A DNA stretch of 47,988 nt from contig NZ_WLZU01000016.1 in the NCBI RefSeq assembly GCF_009870755.1, positions 1-47,988 of the forward strand, written 5' to 3'. Within the stretch, counting starts at the first letter, position 1, and every line of letters begins with the position of its first letter. This document shows, in pieces, positions 42,150 through 47,988 of the stretch. The position numbers and the translations under genes were made by a program. The stretch is from Streptococcus halichoeri (GTDB lineage: Bacteria > Bacillota > Bacilli > Lactobacillales > Streptococcaceae). Under the pieces are notes generated by a model that saw only the letters and a program-made list of their open reading frames with translations, ran no database searches and was not told the origin of the DNA.

Positions 42150-43322
42150 ATGAGTAAGCTCTATATCAATTCTTTTTTAGAAAAGAAGCTAATGTCTGGC
42201 GTTCAGTTGCTAGATGGAGAAGCCCTAGATCATCAGATGAAGACTGACCAGATCGTCTATCTCTATGCTAAGTCATCACAGCGCTTAATTGGCACAGCCT
42301 ATTTATCACGCCAAAATAAAGGCTCTGGCTGGTTTTTGGGACAGGGAAAAATCAGCTTAACAAAAGCTTATTTTGTTCAACTCTTCCAAGCAGCTAAAGC
42401 TAAACGCAAGGCCTTTGAAACTTCCAAGGATACAACTGCCTATCGACTTTTTAATCAAGAAGGTGATGATTTTGGTGGATTGACCATTGATCGCTATGAT
42501 GACTTTGCGGTGTTTTCTTGGTACAATCATTTTGTGTATCAGCAGCTGCCGATAATTACGGAAGCTTTTCAGGCAGTTTTCCCCGACATTAAAGGAGCTT
42601 ATAGTAAGATAAGATACCAAACGCAGCAAGCCTTGCCGGAATCCTCGCACTTATATGGAGAACACTGCCCAAAAGATTATGTTATTACGGAAAATGGCGT
42701 ACGCTACCATGTTTTTTTAAATAATGGCTTAATGACGGGGATCTTTTTGGACCAGCATGACGTTCGCTTAAAACTGGTACAAGGGCTCGCACGAGGAGCG
42801 TCCGTACTAAACCTCTTTTCCTATACGGCAGCTTTTTCTGTCGCAGCGGCAATTGGCGGAGCAAGCTCTACAACCTCGGTTGATTTAGCGAAACGCTCTA
42901 AAGAACTCTCGCTTGCTCACTTCCGCGAAAATGGTTTGGACCCAAAGGCGCATCGTTTTTATGTCATGGATGTTTTTGAGTATTACAAATACGCCAAACG
43001 TAAAAGCTTAAAGTATGATGTTATCGTGATTGATCCTCCAAGCTTTGCGCGTAACAAAAAACAGACGTTTTCTGTTACCAAAGATTATCATAGATTAATC
43101 GCCCAGGCCCTTGATTTACTACAGCCAGGTGGCTATTTGATAGCATCAACCAATGCTGCCAATATGTCCAAGCAGCAGTTTAAGCAACAACTCCAAAAAG
43201 GCTTTGGGGAACACAGTGTTCAAGTGGTTGATTTCCAACAACTGCCCGATGATTTTACAATAAATTCAGCAGACGAAAGAAGTAATTATTTAAAGGTTTT
43301 TACAATGAAGGTACAAAAATGA
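42150..43322 (+). CDS. Class I SAM-dependent rRNA methyltransferase (RlmI-like)
   Basis: A 390-residue enzyme of the RlmI/RlmK family, which methylates cytosines in 23S rRNA. An N-terminal PUA-like domain (about 1-75) is followed by a linker domain with [15 protein letters not shown] and a Rossmann methyltransferase domain: [29 protein letters not shown] (SAM-binding), SVDLAKRS and the catalytic-site motif DPPSFARNK. The exact target base is not determined. No Shine-Dalgarno sequence lies before the ATG, consistent with the promoter position. The stop overlaps aroD by 4 bases. Confidence 0.88.
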   Translation: MSKLYINSFLEKKLMSGVQLLDGEALDHQMKTDQIVYLYAKSSQRLIGTAYLSRQNKGSGWFLGQGKISLTKAYFVQLFQAAKAKRKAFETSKDTTAYRLFNQEGDDFGGLTIDRYDDFAVFSWYNHFVYQQLPIITEAFQAVFPDIKGAYSKIRYQTQQALPESSHLYGEHCPKDYVITENGVRYHVFLNNGLMTGIFLDQHDVRLKLVQGLARGASVLNLFSYTAAFSVAAAIGGASSTTSVDLAKRSKELSLAHFRENGLDPKAHRFYVMDVFEYYKYAKRKSLKYDVIVIDPPSFARNKKQTFSVTKDYHRLIAQALDLLQPGGYLIASTNAANMSKQQFKQQLQKGFGEHSVQVVDFQQLPDDFTINSADERSNYLKVFTMKVQK

Positions 43323-43999
43323 GAATTGTAGCACCCGTAATGCCCCATAGCATTGAAGAAGCACAAGCTATTGATATTGCAAGATATGATGATGTAGATC
43401 TCATTGAGTGGCGAGCAGACTATCTTCCAAAAGAAGCCATTATTTCCGTTGCGCCAGCTATTTTTGAAAAATTTGCCGGACGGGAGATTATCTTCACCTT
43501 GCGCACCTCTGAGCAAGGCGGTCAGCTTTCGCTGACTGATGACGAATACGTCGCAATCCTCAAGGAAATTAATAGCATCTATAATCCTGATTATATTGAT
43601 TTTGAATATTTTACGCACAAAGACGTGTTTCATCAAATGTTAGAGTTTCCTAATCTGATACTCTCCTACCATAACTTCGAAGAAACGCCAGAAAGCCTAA
43701 TGCAAGCTTTTTCAGAAATGACAAAATTGGCTCCTCGAGTCGTCAAGATTGCAGTCATGCCAAAGAGCGAGCAAGATGTCCTTGATTTGATGAATTATAC
43801 TCGTGGTTTTAAAACCTTAAATCCTGAGCAGACCTATGCGACCATGTCCATGGGAAAATTAGGGCGAATTTCACGTTTATCAGGAGATGTGGTTGGCTCT
43901 TCCTGGACTTTTGTCTCTATGGATGAAAGCAGTGCCCCAGGCCAGGTGTCTTTGTCTGATATGAAAAAAATCATGACGGTCCTTGAAATGGAAGTATGA
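43319..43999 (+). CDS. aroD: Type I 3-dehydroquinate dehydratase
   Basis: The third step of the shikimate pathway, turning 3-dehydroquinate into 3-dehydroshikimate through a Schiff base. The 226-residue protein has IEWRADYL, the catalytic histidine in [10 protein letters not shown] and the Schiff-base lysine in RVVKIAVMP, then [18 protein letters not shown]. It overlaps the methyltransferase gene by 4 bases (ATGA), so it depends on that gene's promoter and on coupled translation. A terminator follows, then aroC. Confidence 0.94.
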   Translation: MRIVAPVMPHSIEEAQAIDIARYDDVDLIEWRADYLPKEAIISVAPAIFEKFAGREIIFTLRTSEQGGQLSLTDDEYVAILKEINSIYNPDYIDFEYFTHKDVFHQMLEFPNLILSYHNFEETPESLMQAFSEMTKLAPRVVKIAVMPKSEQDVLDLMNYTRGFKTLNPEQTYATMSMGKLGRISRLSGDVVGSSWTFVSMDESSAPGQVSLSDMKKIMTVLEMEV

Positions 44000-44012
44000 C
44001 TGTTATCTTAAT

Positions 44013-44046
44013 AAAGCATTATTCTTACAGTAAGAATAATGCTTTT
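44013..44046 (+). terminator. aroD terminator
   Basis: AAAGCATTATTCTTA (44013-44027) pairs perfectly with TAAGAATAATGCTTT (44031-44045), a 15-bp stem with a 3-base loop, followed by T. Confidence 0.75.
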
Positions 44047-44102
44047 TCCATCAACGAAAAGCAATCAGTAAGTAATAACTATAAAAATGCAAAGGAGCTG
44101 TC

Positions 44103-45269
44103 ATGCGTTATTTAACCGCAGGAGAATCACACGGCCCATCATTAACAGCTATTATTGAAGGCATTCCAGCAGGATTGTCTTTGCCAGCTGAGGCCATCAA
44201 TCACGCCCTAAAGCGGCGCCAAGGCGGCTATGGGCGTGGAGCCCGAATGGCCATTGAAAAAGATCAGGTTGAGATTTCCTCAGGCGTTCGCCATGGCCAA
44301 ACCACAGGTGGCCCCATCACCCTCACTGTCCACAACAAAGACCATCAAAAGTGGTTAGAGGTTATGGCTGTTGAGGATATTCCTGCTGCTTTAAAAGGAA
44401 AACGCCGGGTTAGCCGCCCACGGCCTGGCCACGCTGACTTGGTCGGTGGCATGAAGTTTCATCACAGGGATTTGCGCAATGCCTTAGAGCGCTCGTCTGC
44501 CAGGGAAACAACGATGCGTGTTGCTGTGGGAGCAGTTTGCCAGCTGCTCTTAGCAGATGTAGGGATTCAGTTGGCTAATCACGTTTTAGTTTTTGGCGGT
44601 CAAGAGATTGTATTGCCAGACTCATTAGATGTGGCCACTATTAGGGCGCTCACAGCGCAGTCGGATCTAGGAATTGTTAATCCAGACCAGGAGGCAAGCA
44701 TCAAGGCACAGATTGATGCCATCAAAAAAGAAGGCGATACGATTGGTGGCATTATTGAGACAGTTGTCGAAGGCGTGCCCGCTGGTCTTGGTGATTACAG
44801 TCATTGGGATAAAAAGTTAGATGGCAAGCTAGCCCAGGCTGTCTTGTCTATCAATGCTTTTAAGGGGGTTGACTTTGGTATGGGCTTTGCCATGGGCCAT
44901 CTAAAGGGTTCTCAAGTCATGGATGAAATCATCTGGACCAAGGAAAAGGGCTATAGCCGTAAAACGAATCATTTAGGCGGTTTTGAAGGTGGCGTCACTA
45001 ATGGCCAGCCTCTGATTATCCATGGCGTGATGAAGCCCATCCCCACCTTGTATAAGCCTCTGATGTCGGTAGATATTGATAGCCATGAGCCTTATAAAGC
45101 TACTGTTGAGCGGTCTGATCCTACAGCTCTACCGGCAGCCGGCGTGGTAATGGAACATGTGGTTGCCACTGTTTTGGCGCAAGAACTGTTAGCGTCCTTT
45201 CCGGCTGCATCTATGGAGGATTTGCGACACTACCTGCACACTTATCGTCAGTATTTAAAAGACTATTAA
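44103..45269 (+). CDS. aroC: Chorismate synthase
   Basis: The last shikimate-pathway step, converting EPSP to chorismate with reduced FMN as a catalyst. The 388-residue protein has the family signatures [14 protein letters not shown] near the N-terminus, [28 protein letters not shown] central block ([19 protein letters not shown] split at residues about 98-116) and [19 protein letters not shown] precedes the ATG. It is encoded 103 bases after aroD with a terminator between them, so it may need its own promoter, which I could not define. Confidence 0.95.
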   Translation: MRYLTAGESHGPSLTAIIEGIPAGLSLPAEAINHALKRRQGGYGRGARMAIEKDQVEISSGVRHGQTTGGPITLTVHNKDHQKWLEVMAVEDIPAALKGKRRVSRPRPGHADLVGGMKFHHRDLRNALERSSARETTMRVAVGAVCQLLLADVGIQLANHVLVFGGQEIVLPDSLDVATIRALTAQSDLGIVNPDQEASIKAQIDAIKKEGDTIGGIIETVVEGVPAGLGDYSHWDKKLDGKLAQAVLSINAFKGVDFGMGFAMGHLKGSQVMDEIIWTKEKGYSRKTNHLGGFEGGVTNGQPLIIHGVMKPIPTLYKPLMSVDIDSHEPYKATVERSDPTALPAAGVVMEHVVATVLAQELLASFPAASMEDLRHYLHTYRQYLKDY

Positions 45270-45289
45270 GCGACTAATCCATAAAATTA

Positions 45290-45298
45290 TGGTATGAT
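45290..45298 (+). promoter_or_regulatory. Extended -10 promoter of the YlbF-family gene
   Basis: TGGTATGAT, 28 bases before the start codon at 45327, differs from the extended -10 consensus at one base. Confidence 0.45.
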
Positions 45299-45326
45299 GA
45301 GACTACCATTTAAAAAGGAGACTATC

Positions 45327-45665
45327 ATGTCACAAGAAATTTATGACCATGCTAATCATTTAGAGCGCGCCTTGCGTTCTCTCCCAGAATTCAAACAAGT
45401 AGAGGCCGCAAAAGAAGCGATTGCCCAAAATGCCGAAGCAGATGCGCTTTTTTCTGACTTTGTTGCCATGCAAGAAAAAATTCAGGGGCTGATGCAATCT
45501 GGTCAAACCCCATCTGCTGACGAACAAGCAGAAATCCAAGAACTTAGCCAAAAAATTGAAGGAAATACCTTGCTCAAAGCCTACTTTGATGCCCAACAAC
45601 ATCTTTCAGTCTATATCACCGATATTGAACGTATTGTGTTTGCACCACTTAAAGACCTCGTCTAA
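45327..45665 (+). CDS. YlbF/YmcA-family protein (UPF0342 type)
   Basis: A 112-residue, almost entirely helical protein: [21 protein letters not shown], a linker with Ser-Ala-Asp, then [23 protein letters not shown], ending in FAPLKDL. These features match the YlbF/YmcA superfamily (UPF0342 in streptococci). In Bacillus, relatives form a complex acting on RNase Y and mRNA processing; the role in streptococci is not settled. The ATG at 45327 has AAAAGGAG upstream; an in-frame ATG at 45294 lies inside the promoter and is rejected. Confidence 0.82.
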   Translation: MSQEIYDHANHLERALRSLPEFKQVEAAKEAIAQNAEADALFSDFVAMQEKIQGLMQSGQTPSADEQAEIQELSQKIEGNTLLKAYFDAQQHLSVYITDIERIVFAPLKDLV

Positions 45666-45678
45666 TTGACGACCGGCC

Positions 45679-45714
45679 AAAAAGGCATTAGCTTCATTTG
45701 AACTAATGCCTTTT
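45679..45714 (+). terminator. Terminator after the YlbF-family gene
   Basis: AAAAGGCATTAG pairs with CTAATGCCTTTT around an 11-base loop. Confidence 0.75.
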
Positions 45715-45723
45715 GATGTAAGT

Positions 45724-45753
45724 TTGAATAAAGCAAAGCCATGACAGCATAAT
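45724..45753 (+). promoter_or_regulatory. gor promoter
   Basis: TTGAAT (45724-45729), an 18-base spacer and CATAAT (45748-45753) lie just before the ribosome binding site GGAAAGGAAG of gor. Confidence 0.45.
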
Positions 45754-45769
45754 AGGAAAGGAAGAAAAC

Positions 45770-47119
45770 ATGAAAGCATATGACTATATTGTTATAGGTG
45801 GCGGGAGTGGCGGCATTGCCTCTGCTAACCGGGCGGCGATGCGAGGAGCAAAAGTTTTGCTGATTGAAGCCAAGGAAATCGGAGGAACCTGTGTCAATTT
45901 GGGCTGTGTGCCTAAAAAAGTCATGTGGTATGGCGCCCAAATTGCTGAAACCCTATCGAGCTATGCCAAGGACTATGGTTTTGAAGTCGGGCAGACGGAT
46001 TTTACTTTTGCAACCTTAAAAAACAATCGAGAGGCCTATATTGAGCGGATTCATAAGTCTTATGAGAATGGGTTTAAGCAAACAGGTGTTGAAGTCTTAA
46101 AGGGCTATGCGCGTTTTTGTGATTCACATACCGTCCAAGTTGGTGATCAACAGTATACTGCTGAGCATATTTTACTTGCGACTGGCGGTAGACCGCGTGT
46201 GCCCAAAATCCCTGGTGCTGAGTTGGGCATCACCTCAGATGGTTTTTTTGCACTGGAAGAGTTACCTAAAAAAGTCGCTATTGTGGGTGCAGGATATATT
46301 GCTGTTGAAATTGCTGGTGTCTTACAAGCCCTTGGTTCTGACGTGAGCTTGTATGTTCGGCATGATCGTCCCTTGCGCACATTTGATAGTGATGTCGTTG
46401 AGGTCTTGGTCGAACAAATGGCCAAGTCTGGTCCTAGACTAGTGACACACTCTGATGCCAAAGCTGTGACCCAATTACCCAACGGTCAGCTGGAATTATC
46501 TTTTACCAATGGTCAGTCTACAATCGTTGATCAAGTCATCTGGGCTATCGGCCGGCAACCAAATACGAGTGGCTATGGATTAGAAAAAATTGGTGTGGCC
46601 CTAGACGATAAAGGTTATATCAAGACAGATGACTACGAGCAAACTTCTGTGCAAGGGATTTATGCAATCGGGGATGTTAATGGCAAACTAGCTCTCACAC
46701 CAGTTGCTATTGCAGCTGGTCGCTACCTCTCAGAACGTCTCTTTAATCATCAGACTAAAGCAAAACTCAATTACAATAATATTGCTAGTGTCATTTTTAG
46801 CCATCCAGCCATTGGGGCAATTGGTCTAACAGAAGCGCAAGCTATTCATGAATATGGTGCAAAACAGGTGCATTGTTATCAATCCACCTTCACACCTATG
46901 TACACAGCACTTGGTGAGCATCGGCAAAAATGTTTCATGAAACTAGTCACAGTCGGTGAGAAAGAAAAGATTGTTGGTCTGCACGGCATCGGTTATGGCG
47001 TTGATGAAATGATTCAGGGCTTTTCTGTAGCGATCAATATGGGGGCCACTAAAGCTGATTTTGATCGTACCGTCGCCATCCATCCAACCGGAGCTGAAGA
47101 ATTTGTCACCATGCGCTAA
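45770..47119 (+). CDS. gor: Glutathione-disulfide reductase
   Basis: A cytoplasmic FAD enzyme that reduces oxidised glutathione with NADPH and protects against oxidative stress. The 449-residue protein has the FAD-binding [16 protein letters not shown] at the N-terminus, the redox-active disulfide in [12 protein letters not shown], a second nucleotide-binding site [13 protein letters not shown] followed by YVRHDRPLR, whose arginines fit NADPH rather than NADH, the FAD motif YAIGDVNG and the dimer-interface active-site HPTGAEE. Related disulfide reductases are excluded by the glutathione-reductase-type C-terminus. It is a single gene between terminators. Confidence 0.93.
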   Translation: MKAYDYIVIGGGSGGIASANRAAMRGAKVLLIEAKEIGGTCVNLGCVPKKVMWYGAQIAETLSSYAKDYGFEVGQTDFTFATLKNNREAYIERIHKSYENGFKQTGVEVLKGYARFCDSHTVQVGDQQYTAEHILLATGGRPRVPKIPGAELGITSDGFFALEELPKKVAIVGAGYIAVEIAGVLQALGSDVSLYVRHDRPLRTFDSDVVEVLVEQMAKSGPRLVTHSDAKAVTQLPNGQLELSFTNGQSTIVDQVIWAIGRQPNTSGYGLEKIGVALDDKGYIKTDDYEQTSVQGIYAIGDVNGKLALTPVAIAAGRYLSERLFNHQTKAKLNYNNIASVIFSHPAIGAIGLTEAQAIHEYGAKQVHCYQSTFTPMYTALGEHRQKCFMKLVTVGEKEKIVGLHGIGYGVDEMIQGFSVAINMGATKADFDRTVAIHPTGAEEFVTMR

Positions 47120-47189
47120 AAACTAAGACTGGTGGCTTGGCAGCACTTACTTAGCTGTTGTGTTAGCAGCTGGCTCCTCTAAATGCCAT

Positions 47190-47291
47190 ATTAAAAACCA
47201 CAGGCAAGGGAATAGGAACGTCGTTCCATTGGTTAGATTTTTGGTCTAACTTGTGGAGTATCGTTCAAAAACCTGCTTGTGGTTTTTTAAT
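47190..47291. repeat. Branched inverted-repeat element / bidirectional terminator
   Basis: AAAAACCACAGGCA (47193-47206), then GG after one unpaired A, pairs with CCTGCTTGTGGTTTTT (47272-47287). Inside lie two further hairpins, GGAAC-GTC-GTTCC (47215-47227) and GTTAGA/TCTAAC (47232-47250). The whole 102-base segment could fold into a branched structure. It sits between the convergent gor and Ser/Thr-rich protein genes, so bidirectional termination is the simplest role. Its terminal repeats also resemble a miniature transposable element. Confidence 0.65.
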
Positions 47292-47319
47292 CGTTAAACA
47301 GTTATTGCTAGGTGGGATT

Positions 47320-47730
47320 TTATTGTGTAGGTTGGCTTATGTCTGTGGCGTTGGAGGTTTCTGGAACAGATGAAGAGTTTGTTGAAGGACTACTTTGTGT
47401 GCTTGGGCTTGTAGAGGATGCTTGTGTTGATGACGTTTGCGGAGTTTCTTGTGCGGTTGATGACGGTGTTGTAGCATTGTCATGGTTGGTGGTATCTTTA
47501 GTATCTTTTTCAATAATATGGACAACTGTTGAGCTTGAGGTTCCATTGTCAGTTTTTTTGGTATCATCACTAGGATGTAAAGTCCTAGATATGGTGATAG
47601 TAGCAACAATAATACTTAAAATCCCCCCAATAAGTGCTATCATTTTTTGCAAGGCCGTAAAGCCGGTTTTGATATGTTTGCTGGGATCGTTATTAGGGTT
47701 TTTGGATTGTCGGGAATATTGGTTAGACAT
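47320..47730 (-). CDS. Ser/Thr-rich single-pass membrane protein (DUF6556-like)
   Basis: A 136-residue protein with a cytoplasmic, polar N-terminus of about 28 residues (MSNQYSRQSKNPNND), one membrane helix (about 30-50) and an extracellular tail of about 85 residues that is almost only Ser, Thr, Pro, Asn and Gln. Similar small proteins occur next to gor in streptococci and I believe they are annotated as DUF6556, but I recall this rather than derive it. Such tails are often glycosylated or simply extend into the wall. AAAAAGGAG lies before the ATG at 47730. The function is unknown. Confidence 0.7.
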   Translation of the reverse strand: MSNQYSRQSKNPNNDPSKHIKTGFTALQKMIALIGGILSIIVATITISRTLHPSDDTKKTDNGTSSSTVVHIIEKDTKDTTNHDNATTPSSTAQETPQTSSTQASSTSPSTQSSPSTNSSSVPETSNATDISQPTQ

Positions 47731-47802
47731 AATAACTCCTTTTTAATTCACTGCATTAAAGTATCTAGACTATGAATAAGGATAATAAAAAAAGCTTGCT
47801 GG

Positions 47803-47824
47803 ATACTTATACTCATATAAGTAT
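47803..47824. promoter_or_regulatory. Dyad-symmetric site upstream of the Ser/Thr-rich protein gene
   Basis: ATACTTAT and ATAAGTAT are 8-bp inverted half sites 6 bases apart, 73 bases upstream of the start codon at 47730. The shape suits a dimeric regulator, but no regulator can be assigned. Confidence 0.4.
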
Positions 47825-47862
47825 AGTATGGTAAGGTGGCTAAGTCAATCATTTACTAAGCC

Positions 47863-47988
47863 GAATCATTCCCGTAGTTAATATTGTTGTCCAATTTGTT
47901 ATAGTCCAAAGGGAGATAATAATGACTTTCCTTGTCTTAACAATTGGTCAACAATATTCACTGATGCCCTTTCTTCCAATTAAATGCA
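47863..47988. repeat. Right copy of 126-bp terminal inverted repeat
   Basis: This is the perfect reverse complement of bases 2-127. Its inner edge lies 133 bases upstream of the start codon of the Ser/Thr-rich protein gene. The two copies are oriented so that their possible coding end faces the window edges. Confidence 0.85.

Noticed and set aside
47190..47291. Riboswitch or T-box upstream of a gene
   Set aside because: The element lies at the 3' ends of two convergent genes, not before a start codon, and no T-box core sequence was seen.
47312..47746. 144-codon plus-strand frame
   Set aside because: It is the antisense of the Ser/Thr-rich membrane protein gene, and its Val/Leu/Cys-rich product is the expected reverse of Ser/Thr/Asn codons.

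Overview
The window is a low-GC Gram-positive chromosome segment, almost certainly from a pyogenic-group Streptococcus. The evidence is the gene order rpsU-mscL-dnaG-rpoD, a Lancefield-type carbohydrate locus (rmlD/gacA, gacB, gacC, gacI, gacJ), the pneumococcal-type malX/malC/malD/malA/malR set, pepT, the infC-rpmI-rplT leader and operon, ltaS, aroD-aroC and gor. I cannot name the species. The outermost 126 bases at the two ends are perfect inverted copies of each other, so the window probably ends in a dispersed repeat (insertion-sequence-like end or assembly-graph overlap).

Layout. 1-4.2 kb: rpsU, mscL (opposite strand), dnaG and rpoD, then a 50-bp tandem repeat array. 4.4-6.6 kb: a DUF59 iron-sulfur assembly protein, a frameshifted GT2 glycosyltransferase, and rmlD. 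6.6-7.36 kb: non-coding DNA with terminator-like hairpins and the promoter/cre/operator of the maltodextrin operon. 7.4-14.5 kb: maltodextrin uptake and breakdown (malX, GH13 enzyme, malC, malD, malA) and malR on the opposite strand. These genes sit between rmlD and gacB, which are contiguous in group A streptococci.

14.8-28.1 kb: a tightly packed 13-gene surface-polysaccharide operon. It holds gacB, gacC, gacI, gacJ, a lipoprotein that also has a C-terminal membrane helix, a LicD transferase, an IspD/TarI-type cytidylyltransferase, an SDR enzyme, a GT2, a DUF2142 membrane protein, a Wzx-type flippase, and GT2 and GT4 transferases. The gacD/E ABC exporter and the gacF/gacG/gacH genes of group A streptococci are not here. 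A polyol-phosphate module (cytidylyltransferase, SDR, LicD) is present instead. I infer a phosphate-decorated, rhamnose-containing wall glycan.

28.3-32.9 kb: housekeeping genes (pepT, an EbsA-like protein, ferredoxin, a LysM protein, cmk, infC, rpmI, rplT). 33.2-39.8 kb: a secreted-protein island between rplT and ltaS. It has a secreted transglutaminase-fold protein with a coiled coil, Pro/Ala repeats and an Asn/Tyr-rich tail; two tandem secreted paralogues of unknown family (one with a Gly/Tyr/Arg-rich tail); and a small secreted helical protein behind a hairpin leader. None has an LPXTG anchor. This island is the best candidate for something undescribed. 39.8-47.7 kb: ltaS, an RlmI-like rRNA methyltransferase with a possible leaderless mRNA, aroD, aroC, a YlbF-family protein, gor, and a Ser/Thr-rich single-pass membrane protein on the opposite strand.

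No rRNA, tRNA, CRISPR array, prophage or complete transposase gene was seen. Functions are assigned from recognisable motifs and gene order, not from database searches.
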